Position numbers and translations under genes: made by a program. From Chengkuizengella sediminis (GTDB taxonomy: Bacteria > Bacillota > Bacilli > Paenibacillales > KCTC-33759): 64,000 nucleotides of DNA. Where the stretch lies: NCBI RefSeq assembly GCF_010078385.1, contig NZ_SIJC01000001.1:682001-746000 (forward strand). Direction: 5' to 3'. Shown here in pieces: positions 16,503-23,641 of this stretch. The stretch's first letter is position 1. Each line of letters opens with the position of its first letter. A model generated the notes under the pieces. That model did not search any database. It saw only the letters and a list, made by a program, of their open reading frames with translations, and had not been told where the DNA came from.

Positions 16503-16805
16503 CATAAACCCTCCTTTTCTCATTTTTAAATAAAAATAGAAAAATATCATAATTAATCATTTTATAGAGCTCAAACAATAAACCAACAGATTATGAAGAA
16601 ATTATATAAGAAAAAATCACTTATTGGAGACTTTTAGAGGATGTGGTGGAGCCAAGTAAGTGATAAAATTGCTATATTAAGTGTAATAATTTAATTATTC
16701 CATATTTTAGCATGATTAAAAAGGTTAAACTTTATGAAATTATGAAAAAATTTTGTTAATTGATAATTATGAATGATTTACAGGTTCAATGAAAGGAAGT
16801 TTATT
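16503..16805. other. Divergent intergenic region between NAD-salvage operon and recQ
   Basis: This 303-base gap must hold two divergent promoters. It also contains an inverted repeat, ATCACTTA-TTGG (from 16617) with CCAA-G-TAAGTGAT (to 16669), with one bulge and about 30 bases between the arms. I do not recognise it as a known operator or riboswitch. Confidence 0.4.
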
Positions 16806-18593
16806 ATGGAACGTTTGATTTACGAAAAACTAAAAGATGTATATGGATATACTTCATTTAAACAAGGGCAGCAAGAAGTGGTGGAAAGTATTTTACAAAA
16901 AACTGACTCTGTAGCTATTATGCCAACAGGAGGTGGTAAATCATTATGTTATCAGCTGCCAGCTTTAATTTTTGAGGGAACAACCTTTGTCATCTCTCCC
17001 TTAATCTCATTAATGAAGGATCAAGTAGATACTCTAAACAATATGGGAGTCTCTAGTACATATATTAATAGCTCTGTTTCAGGGAAAGAAATGAACAAGC
17101 GACTGATGAATATTTCACAAAAAAAATATAAACTCGTATATATTGCACCTGAGAGGTTAGATTCAGAAGCATTTGTAGAGCGACTTCAAAACATACAAAT
17201 TCCTTTGATTGCTATTGATGAGGCGCATTGTATTTCACAGTGGGGGCATGATTTTAGACCAAGTTATATGAACATTTATCAAATGATTCTCAAATTACCC
17301 CAGAAACCAGTACTCGCAGCATTTACGGCTACAGCTACAAGCAAAGTTGAGACAGATATCATACGTAACTTAAAACTACAGAAACCGCACATTACAAAAA
17401 CAGGTTATGCAAGAAATAATCTTTCTTTTTCCGTTCTAAAAGGGGTTCATAAGCAAGACTTTTTACAAACTTATTTGAGGGATCGAACAGAGGAATCCGG
17501 GGTGATTTACGCTTCTACTCGTAAAGAAGTAGACCAATGTTATGAAAATCTAAAGAAAATGGGTTTTAGTGTAGAAAAATATCACGCTGGTTTAACCGAA
17601 AAAGAGCGAAAAACAAACCAAGATCGTTTTTTGTTTGATGACATTAAAATCATAGTAGCTACAAACGCCTTTGGTATGGGAATTGACAAATCAAATGTTC
17701 GTTTTGTCATTCATTTAAATTTACCAAAAAATATTGAGTCTTATTATCAAGAAGCTGGACGAGCAGGTAGAGATGGGGAACCTGGGGAATGTATTTTATT
17801 ATTTTCACCTCAAGATATCATTACACAAAAATATTTGATCGAACAATCTGAAAAGGATGACAACTATAAAGCAAAGGAGTATAGTCAGCTACAGCAAATG
17901 ATCGATTATTGCCATACAAGTAGCTGTTTACAACAATATATCGTTCGTTATTTTGGAGATCAGTCCTATGATATCTGTCATAAATGCAGCAACTGTAAAG
18001 ATGATCGAGAGGTAACGGACATCACAAACGAAGCTTTAAAGGTGATTTCTTGTGTTAAAAGAATGAGGGAAAGATTTGGAGTCACTTTGACAGCTAAAGT
18101 ATTAAAAGGTTCAGCTGACAGTAAAGTAAAGCAATTTAAGTTTGATCAATTATCCACATACGGTTTAATGAAAGAAAAAAAGGAAAAAGAAATCATCCAA
18201 CTCATCCAATTGCTCCTCGCAGACGGGTTTTTAGAACTGACAGAAAGTAAATTTCCAATTGTCAGGTTAAACAATAAATCCATCCAGGTGCTGAAAGGTG
18301 AAGAAAAAGTATTTCAAAAAGTGCAGATCATTACAAAAAAAGAAAAGTCCTTCAATTACGACAAAGAATTATTCGAAGTACTGCGAAATTTAAGAAAACA
18401 AATTGCGGATGAGGAAAATCTTCCACCATTCACAATTTTCCATGATGCATCATTAGTAGAAATGTGTGAGGTACGCCCTAATAATGAAGTTGCATTTTTA
18501 GCAATAAAAGGTGTAGGACAAGCAAAGTTTCAAAAATATGGGGAGAGGTTTATTAAGTGTTTAACTGAATTTCAAAATTCAATAACTGGGTAA
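16806..18593 (+). CDS. recQ: ATP-dependent DNA helicase RecQ
   Basis: 595-residue 3'-5' DNA helicase for replication-fork repair. ATG at 16806 follows AAAGGAAG; an earlier in-frame start lacks such a site. Superfamily 2 motifs are in order: FKQGQQEVVESI, Walker A IMPTGGGKSLCYQLPA, AIDEAHCISQWGHDFRPSY, AAFTATATSKV, GVIYASTR, ATNAFGMGIDKSNVRFVIH and QEAGRAGRDG. The zinc-binding RQC part has CHTSSCLQQYIV and CHKCSNCKDD. A C-terminal HRDC domain occupies about 515-590 (LRKQIADEENLPPFTIFHD). Length is typical for RecQ. Confidence 0.95.
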   Translation: MERLIYEKLKDVYGYTSFKQGQQEVVESILQKTDSVAIMPTGGGKSLCYQLPALIFEGTTFVISPLISLMKDQVDTLNNMGVSSTYINSSVSGKEMNKRLMNISQKKYKLVYIAPERLDSEAFVERLQNIQIPLIAIDEAHCISQWGHDFRPSYMNIYQMILKLPQKPVLAAFTATATSKVETDIIRNLKLQKPHITKTGYARNNLSFSVLKGVHKQDFLQTYLRDRTEESGVIYASTRKEVDQCYENLKKMGFSVEKYHAGLTEKERKTNQDRFLFDDIKIIVATNAFGMGIDKSNVRFVIHLNLPKNIESYYQEAGRAGRDGEPGECILLFSPQDIITQKYLIEQSEKDDNYKAKEYSQLQQMIDYCHTSSCLQQYIVRYFGDQSYDICHKCSNCKDDREVTDITNEALKVISCVKRMRERFGVTLTAKVLKGSADSKVKQFKFDQLSTYGLMKEKKEKEIIQLIQLLLADGFLELTESKFPIVRLNNKSIQVLKGEEKVFQKVQIITKKEKSFNYDKELFEVLRNLRKQIADEENLPPFTIFHDASLVEMCEVRPNNEVAFLAIKGVGQAKFQKYGERFIKCLTEFQNSITG

Positions 18594-18600
18594 AAAATAA

Positions 18601-18661
18601 CCCGCAAAAGTAAATTAAAAATGAAATCCATCCATAAAATTTCTTCAAAGGCTTTTGCGGG
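18601..18661. terminator. Weak inverted repeat between recQ and the ASCH-like gene
   Basis: CCCGCAAAAG pairs with CTTTTGCGGG, with a 41-nt loop that contains a second small stem. It lies between convergent genes and could terminate both, but no clear T-tract follows. Confidence 0.4.
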
Positions 18662-18674
18662 ACACTATGATTTA

Positions 18675-19016
18675 TTAAACTTTAACTTTTTCTAACACAT
18701 GAACCCAAAAATACTTTTCAGGGTTGAATTTTAAAGTAGTGATATTATGGTGTTTTTGTATACTTATACGATACTCCTCTAGATTCTGATAACCTTCTTT
18801 TATCGCATCTTCATCTACCATATCTTTATTAGCTTGCTGAAATACATCTTTTATTCGATAATTTTGACCTTCTAATGTTAATATCTCTCCAACTTCAGCA
18901 TATTTACCATGCCTTCGAACTGTCGTTTTTTTACCTGTCACTATTTTATCAATCTCTTCTTGTACTGTGACCAAATGATCAATTGTAAGCTGCATTTCCG
19001 ATTTATGTCCTTTCAA
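18675..19016 (-). CDS. ASCH/PUA-like domain protein
   Basis: 113-residue cytoplasmic protein, last in the ccm gene row. TTG at 19016 is the likely start (GAGGTGAT 4 nt upstream). The central segment IVTGKKTTVRRHGKYAEVGE followed by LTLEGQNYRIKDV resembles ASCH-domain proteins, small PUA-fold proteins proposed to bind RNA or modified nucleotides. No catalytic residues can be assigned. It is 18 bases after ccmG, so it is probably co-transcribed, but a role in cytochrome maturation is not implied by the sequence. Confidence 0.55.
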   Translation of the reverse strand: MKGHKSEMQLTIDHLVTVQEEIDKIVTGKKTTVRRHGKYAEVGEILTLEGQNYRIKDVFQQANKDMVDEDAIKEGYQNLEEYRISIQKHHNITTLKFNPEKYFWVHVLEKVKV

Positions 19017-19034
19017 CTCTATCACCTCATATTA

Positions 19035-19550
19035 TTATTTGTTATTTAACATAGCTAAATAAATTTTGTTAGTTAAATCCTCAGACGTTGTAGGTCCAAT
19101 TATTTTTTCTAGTAAGATCCCTTCTGGACTAATAATAAATGTTTCTGGTTGTCCCCTAACACCATAATATTGCGAAACCTTATCATCTTTATCCATTAAG
19201 TAGGTTGTTGTAGAATCATACTCCTCTTTAAATTCTAAAATTCTACTCTTCGGCTCACTTCGATCAATTATAAGGAGAGGATATTCCTCCCCATATTTTT
19301 GATGGAATTTTTCTAATTCTGGTTCCTCTTCTTGGCAGGGGTAACACCATGTTGCAAAAAAGTTTAAAACAACGTACTGACCTTTAAAATCAGATAACCT
19401 ATATATTTCGTCATCTATAGAGCTCAACTCAAAATCATAAGCAGCTTCACCTATATCTGGCACCTCAACACCTCTAAGCCCATTTGCTAGGATAAACAAT
19501 ACACCAACAACAAAAATGATAATGACCCACCATATTCCATTTTTATTCAA
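19035..19550 (-). CDS. ccmG: CcmG/ResA-like membrane-anchored thiol:disulfide reductase
   Basis: 171-residue thioredoxin-fold protein with one N-terminal membrane anchor (about residues 5-24), facing outward. The active site is FFATWCYPCQEEEPELEKF. The cis-Pro loop is GVRGQPETFIISPEG, and the GE/GQP arrangement is typical of CcmG and ResA. It would reduce apocytochrome CxxCH cysteines before haem attachment. It follows ccmD, separated by a hairpin-rich element. No CcdA-type electron donor is in the window. Confidence 0.88.
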   Translation of the reverse strand: MNKNGIWWVIIIFVVGVLFILANGLRGVEVPDIGEAAYDFELSSIDDEIYRLSDFKGQYVVLNFFATWCYPCQEEEPELEKFHQKYGEEYPLLIIDRSEPKSRILEFKEEYDSTTTYLMDKDDKVSQYYGVRGQPETFIISPEGILLEKIIGPTTSEDLTNKIYLAMLNNK

Positions 19551-19618
19551 GTAAACCCCTTCCTTCAGTAAAACATTAAATCCATTTGCCTAAAATCATT
19601 ATCGTAAAATGATTAAAG

Positions 19619-19712
19619 GGTTTAAGCCCCCCACCTCTATAGGTGGTGTCTTCTAATCAGGTGGAGTAGAGTCTCCATCTGATTTCCCGATGTTTAAGAA
19701 TTGCTTAAACGA
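19619..19712. mobile_element. Hairpin cluster resembling an IS200/IS605-family end
   Basis: Three consecutive stem-loops occur between ccmD and ccmG: CCACCT-CTAT-AGGTGG; ATCAGGTGGAG with CTCCATCTGAT around TAGAG; and GTTTAAG-AATT-CTTAAAC with one unpaired base. Such imperfect subterminal hairpins are characteristic of IS200/IS605 ends and of non-autonomous derivatives. No tnpA or tnpB is present. Assigned by appearance only. Confidence 0.45.
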
Positions 19713-19714
19713 GT

Positions 19715-19846
19715 TCACTGAGTATTTTCAAGCTCTCGAATAAATTCAATTTCTTTATTTATCTTTTGCTGACGTTTACCTAAAATCATCAAATAACCTG
19801 CTAATAAAATCCAGATCACCATATAAGCAGCAAATAAATAGCTCAT
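19715..19846 (-). CDS. ccmD: CcmD-like small haem-exporter subunit
   Basis: 43-residue membrane peptide: MSYLFAAYMVIWILLAGYLM then ILGKRQQKINKEIEFIRELE and NTQ. One membrane helix at about residues 4-22 is followed by a basic, then acidic coiled tail, which is the CcmD pattern (Y at the start of the helix, KRQ after it). GGAGGG precedes the ATG. It lies 29 bases after ccmC, in the standard ccmABCD order. CcmD helps release holo-CcmE from CcmABC. The gene is small enough to be missed by automatic annotation. Confidence 0.8.
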   Translation of the reverse strand: MSYLFAAYMVIWILLAGYLMILGKRQQKINKEIEFIRELENTQ

Positions 19847-19875
19847 TTTTAACCCTCCCAGCATAAAATCATTTA

Positions 19876-20610
19876 TTATTTCATTAACTTTTCTTGTATA
19901 TGTTTTTTATAATTTTCAACTGCTAGTTTTGTTTTTTCGATGTAAATTCCTTTTTGTAAAAGTACGATATAAAGCAATGTGATCACACCAAGACAAAACA
20001 GTAAAGTAACTAACATTTCTCCTTCAATCCCACCTCCAGATTGGTTTGGAGAGTCACCAAATACAATTGGATGAAGTTTAGAATTCCACCACCTAATCGC
20101 CATAAAGACAATAGGTACATCAATAAAACTAATAATTCCAAAAACAGCAGCCAATCTTGCCTTTTTCTCCCATGCTCCATCCATACGTCGAATAAAAATA
20201 TACGCTAAATAAAGGAAAAACAAAATTAATGTGGTTGTTAAACGTGGTTCCCATGTCCACCATGTATTCCAAGCACTTCTCCCCCAGATAGGACCCGTAG
20301 TTAACACAATCGCCGTAAACAAAACGCCTATTTCTGCAGAGGTACCAGCGATCATATCATAAGACCGTTTTCTCTTCATTAAAAACAGAATACTGTATAC
20401 AAATACAACTCCAAATGCAAGAAATGCAACCCAAGCTGATCCAACATGAAAATAAAAGATTTTTTGTACATTCCCCATTACTTTTTCTATTGGTGACCAG
20501 ATAAACACTAAATAAAGTGCAACACTCATTAAAATAATAAGAATCCAAACCAAGAATCGATGCATTGTTGATTGTTTAGGTAATAAAAGTCCAATTTCCT
20601 TTTCCTTCAT
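19876..20610 (-). CDS. ccmC: Haem exporter/handling protein CcmC
   Basis: 244-residue integral membrane protein with six predicted helices, member of the haem-handling protein superfamily. The WWD-type tryptophan-rich segment is GPIWGRSAWNTWWTWEPRLT. The conserved external histidines occur in IFYFHVGSAWVAF and NSKLHPIVFG. CcmC loads haem onto CcmE. The gene starts 3 bases after ccmB and precedes ccmD. Confidence 0.93.
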   Translation of the reverse strand: MKEKEIGLLLPKQSTMHRFLVWILIILMSVALYLVFIWSPIEKVMGNVQKIFYFHVGSAWVAFLAFGVVFVYSILFLMKRKRSYDMIAGTSAEIGVLFTAIVLTTGPIWGRSAWNTWWTWEPRLTTTLILFFLYLAYIFIRRMDGAWEKKARLAAVFGIISFIDVPIVFMAIRWWNSKLHPIVFGDSPNQSGGGIEGEMLVTLLFCLGVITLLYIVLLQKGIYIEKTKLAVENYKKHIQEKLMK

Positions 20611-20613
20611 TTA

Positions 20614-21297
20614 TTACACCTCCAAAATAAATTCAAATAAAAAGAAACAAAACACAAAAAATAATAAATCGTATCCTGCCATTAAACTAATCCAAGAGAA
20701 CAAACTTTCAATTTCTTCGACTTGTATTAATATGATTCGAGTAGATTGGACAGCTGCAATCACAATTGGACTAATCACAGGAAACAAAATGATCGGCAGC
20801 AACATTTCACTGCTTCGTGAGTTTGCAGAAAGTGCTGCTAAAAAAGTACCAACACAAATGAAACCAACACTACCTAAAAATAAAACAATTAGAAATAATA
20901 ATAAATTTCCATTCATTTTATAATCAAACAAAATAAATAAAAGTGGAATCGTAATCATTTGCACAAACAAAACAATAATAAAATTTGAGAGAAATTTCCC
21001 TAAATATATACTAGATGGATCTATTGGGGAAACAATTAATCCGTGTAAACTATCATTATATTGCTCTGATATAAATGACCGGTTCAAACCTAAAATTCCA
21101 GCAAATATTGTAATTACCCATATCATACCTGGAATAACTGCTCTTACAGTGTTATTCGTAGGATCAAAAGCAAAACTGAAAGTAACAATTACAAGTCCTG
21201 AAAAGATTAACATTGTACTGAAAACTTGTTTAGTTTTCCACTCCGCATATAAATCCTTCCAGGTGATAGCCAAAGCTGCTTTTATTAAAGCTCTCAT
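20614..21297 (-). CDS. ccmB: Haem exporter permease CcmB
   Basis: 227-residue hydrophobic protein with six predicted membrane helices, starting MRALIKAALAITWKDLYAEW and containing GLNRSFISEQYNDSLHGLIVSPIDPSSIYLGK, both typical of CcmB. With CcmA it forms the ABC unit that powers release of haem-loaded CcmE. It is directly coupled to ccmA (2-base gap) and ccmC (3-base gap). Confidence 0.92.
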   Translation of the reverse strand: MRALIKAALAITWKDLYAEWKTKQVFSTMLIFSGLVIVTFSFAFDPTNNTVRAVIPGMIWVITIFAGILGLNRSFISEQYNDSLHGLIVSPIDPSSIYLGKFLSNFIIVLFVQMITIPLLFILFDYKMNGNLLLFLIVLFLGSVGFICVGTFLAALSANSRSSEMLLPIILFPVISPIVIAAVQSTRIILIQVEEIESLFSWISLMAGYDLLFFVFCFFLFEFILEV

Positions 21298-21299
21298 AT

Positions 21300-21995
21300 T
21301 TAGCCCACCTGTCGTAAATAGATTTCTTTTAATTGATGTACATTTTTGTCCTTTAATACAAAATCATCGATGATTACACCTTTTTTCATTAAAAGAAATC
21401 GGTCACATGTTTCAATCGCTTGAGCTAAATCATGTGTAACCATTAAAATAGTTGTTCTCTGTTCTTTCTTTTTTAAAATGACTTCATTTAAAATACCAAT
21501 GGCTTGTTGGTCAAGTCCCGTATGTGGTTCATCTAAAATTAATATCGATGGATCATGAACAATCGCCCTAACAATGGCCAAACGTTGAATCATTCCTCTA
21601 GAAAAAGAACGAACTGGCTCATCCATAAAAAACTGTAATCCTACTTCGCGAATCAATTCTTTCACTTTATTTTCAAGCTGGTTAACTTGATATAATTTAC
21701 CGAAAAAAGTCAAGTTTTCTACAGGAGAAAGATGTTCATATAAATAGCTGTTATGTGCTAAAAAACCAATCTTATTTTTAATTTCTAAATTATTTTCTTT
21801 TATTGAGACATTGTCGATCATTACATGACCAAAAGATGGTTTCATTAATCCCCCGATAATTTTAAGAATAGTGCTTTTCCCCGCACCATTAGGACCTAAT
21901 ATCCCAATCGTTTCGCCTTGATTTACAGTGATATTAATATCCTTTAAAATTGTTTTTTCTCCAATTGTTTTGTTTAGAGCTACCGTCTTAATCAC
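21300..21995 (-). CDS. ccmA: Haem exporter ATP-binding protein CcmA
   Basis: 231-residue ABC ATPase. Walker A is GPNGAGKSTILKI, signature RSFSRGMIQRLAIVRAI, Walker B ILILDEPHTGLD, and the switch His is in LMVTHDLAQAIE. Generic ABC motifs alone would not name it, but its position ahead of ccmB and ccmC identifies it as CcmA. Confidence 0.92.
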   Translation of the reverse strand: MIKTVALNKTIGEKTILKDINITVNQGETIGILGPNGAGKSTILKIIGGLMKPSFGHVMIDNVSIKENNLEIKNKIGFLAHNSYLYEHLSPVENLTFFGKLYQVNQLENKVKELIREVGLQFFMDEPVRSFSRGMIQRLAIVRAIVHDPSILILDEPHTGLDQQAIGILNEVILKKKEQRTTILMVTHDLAQAIETCDRFLLMKKGVIIDDFVLKDKNVHQLKEIYLRQVG

Positions 21996-22013
21996 TGTAA
22001 AAACCCCCTTTAC

Positions 22014-22418
22014 TTATTCAGTAAACTTTTTTAATTTCATTTTCACTTGAATTAATTGCTGTTTATAACTCTCATATTTTTTTGTGAATTCATATTGATT
22101 CATTTCTCTCAATTGATGTAACTGCTCTAAATCAACCATTTTATCTAGTATGATAGAACGTTTTTCTAGTAAGTCCTGTAACTGTTTTTCATTTCGCGTG
22201 ACCACTGTCCCATGATCTAGCACTTCTATTTTTTTCACTTTAAAAAAGATATAATAAGCTACAAAGGCAAAAAGAATAGCTGCGAAAACAATCAATACAA
22301 TGTGTGGATTAAACTCTCTTAATGGTGAATCGTACCACATTCGAATATGACCTTCATTGTGAAAATTCGGGGAGCTTCTAGTCACATTTGATTCTGTTAA
22401 AATATAGAAATTCTGCAT
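22014..22418 (-). CDS. CcmI-like small membrane protein, second copy
   Basis: 134-residue protein with one membrane helix (about 39-61, HIVLIVFAAILFAFVAYYIFF) and a charged coiled-coil tail (LLEKRSIILDKMVDLEQLHQ and QYEFTKKYESYKQQLIQVK). The tail recalls the N-terminal part of CcmI, which helps handle apocytochrome c. The ATG at 22418 has a poor ribosome binding site; ATG at residue 27 (MWYDSPL) with AAGG upstream is an alternative. It lies 18 bases before ccmA. Assignment rests on topology and position. Confidence 0.6.
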   Translation of the reverse strand: MQNFYILTESNVTRSSPNFHNEGHIRMWYDSPLREFNPHIVLIVFAAILFAFVAYYIFFKVKKIEVLDHGTVVTRNEKQLQDLLEKRSIILDKMVDLEQLHQLREMNQYEFTKKYESYKQQLIQVKMKLKKFTE

Positions 22419-22468
22419 GTTTTCCCACTGAAGTAAATCAAAGTGGTTTTCACCTTCCTTTCATATAT

Positions 22469-22855
22469 TTATCCCTTTAATCCTCTTTCTTTTCTTAATA
22501 ACTCTAGTTCAATCTCAATTTCTGATTGGATCTCTTCTAAGATTTGTTTATTTTCTTTTTCCTTGGGTAGCTCTGATAATTGATCTTCATCTCTTAATAG
22601 TTCTATAAAAAATAATTCAACCTCTTTCTTCAATTGTTTGTAATCATATTCTGACAATTTATTCATTTTATAATCCATCTCAATCTCATTTAAAGTTGCA
22701 TAAAATTCCTTTTTTATCACTTCGTTATCGGAAGATTTTTTTAAATCTACATTTGTTAATATCTTTTGATGAAAAAAAGGAGATAAAACCATATATAAAC
22801 ATCCAATGATCATGAGAGCACTTGTTAGCATTACTATAAACTCCATCCTTCTCAC
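22469..22855 (-). CDS. CcmI-like small membrane protein, first copy
   Basis: 128-residue protein with one N-terminal helix (about 4-24) and a segment EFYATLNEIEMDYKMNKLSE followed by YDYKQLKKEVELFF. The pattern of a helix, then L-x-E-x-D-x-x-x-(G/N)-K-(L/I)-(S/D)-E-x-(D/E)-Y is the CcmI N-terminal signature. The TPR half of long CcmI proteins is absent. The true start may be ATG at residue 9, which has TGGAG 9 nt upstream. It is the first gene after the MITE-like insertion. Confidence 0.6.
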   Translation of the reverse strand: MRRMEFIVMLTSALMIIGCLYMVLSPFFHQKILTNVDLKKSSDNEVIKKEFYATLNEIEMDYKMNKLSEYDYKQLKKEVELFFIELLRDEDQLSELPKEKENKQILEEIQSEIEIELELLRKERGLKG

Positions 22856-22870
22856 ATCCTAATAGAGGTT

Positions 22871-23154
22871 GTTCAAAAAGTCCCCTTTTGCCAGCACAGG
22901 ACGTGCTGGTACTACATTAGTCACATGGAAGTGGCTGATTTTCAGTAGTGATCACGAAGTATCACCAGGAGGTCTGCTCGACTTCGAATCTGACTTTCAA
23001 CTTTGAAGTCCGGTGCTCATGTAACCAATCACTACACTTGCTTTACCCCAAAAAGTGAAGAAATGCTTTGGAGTATAGTCCTAATACTTTTCGGGGACCC
23101 CGAAAACATTGGCTTAAGCCACCTTCTCGGTGCTAAAAACTGAACTTTTTGAAC
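22871..23154. mobile_element. MITE-like element with TTCAAAAAGT-type terminal inverted repeats
   Basis: Starts GTTCAAAAAGT and ends ACTTTTTGAAC, about 284 bp, no open frame. Internal structure includes a hairpin (CCAGCAC/GTGCTGG) and a module TTTACCCCAAAAAGTGAAG ... TACTTTTCGGGGACCCCG at 23042-23103. That module occurs again at 34545-34606. The element splits the ccm gene row between ccmH and the CcmI-like genes without obvious terminators. No transposase is present in the window that I can link to it. Confidence 0.7.
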
Positions 23155-23159
23155 ATGCA

Positions 23160-23630
23160 TTAAAAATACTTTTTCCGTTCTTTCTCAATAACAGATAATA
23201 AGATTTCATTTTCTGTTTCATCTATAAATTCTCGATTTAAGTCACTAGTTTGATTTGGCCTTACCCATTTTTTAATTAAGAAATAAACTAGAAATGTTGC
23301 TACAAACAATAAAAAAAATGGGGTGATCCATGCGGTGAGACTAAAACCCGTTTTAATTGGGGCTGCTAAAGCTTCTTCCCCTAACTGATCAACGTAATCA
23401 TTTAAAATTTCATCTTTGGTTTTCCCCTGTGCCATTAATTCTGCAACTTCATTGTAATAAGTTTGTTTGACAGGACAAGTTGCTAAATCATCACCGCTAT
23501 GACCTTCCATAGACAACATACTCACAATGGATTGAAATTCTTTAGAACTATAATCAAAATCTTCTTCTGCAAAAATCACGTTAACTGATAATAGTAATAA
23601 GAAAATGAGCAAAAAAACGAATTTTTTCAT
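23160..23630 (-). CDS. ccmH: CcmH-like protein with a single active-site cysteine
   Basis: 156-residue exported, membrane-anchored protein. Start ATG at 23630 (MKKFVFLL) follows GAGGAGG at 6-nt spacing. A signal peptide covers about 1-20. The domain reads DDLATCPVKQTYYNEVAELM, AQGKTKDEILNDYVDQLGEE, then GFSLTAWITPFFLLFVATFL as the C-terminal anchor at about 105-125. CcmH normally has LRCxxCQ; here the second Cys is Lys (C-P-V-K-Q), so it cannot form an internal disulfide. It sits 11 bases after ccmF. A mixed disulfide with CcmG or apocytochrome through the lone Cys is conceivable. Confidence 0.8.
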   Translation of the reverse strand: MKKFVFLLIFLLLLSVNVIFAEEDFDYSSKEFQSIVSMLSMEGHSGDDLATCPVKQTYYNEVAELMAQGKTKDEILNDYVDQLGEEALAAPIKTGFSLTAWITPFFLLFVATFLVYFLIKKWVRPNQTSDLNREFIDETENEILLSVIEKERKKYF

Positions 23631-23641
23631 CATCTTCCTCC

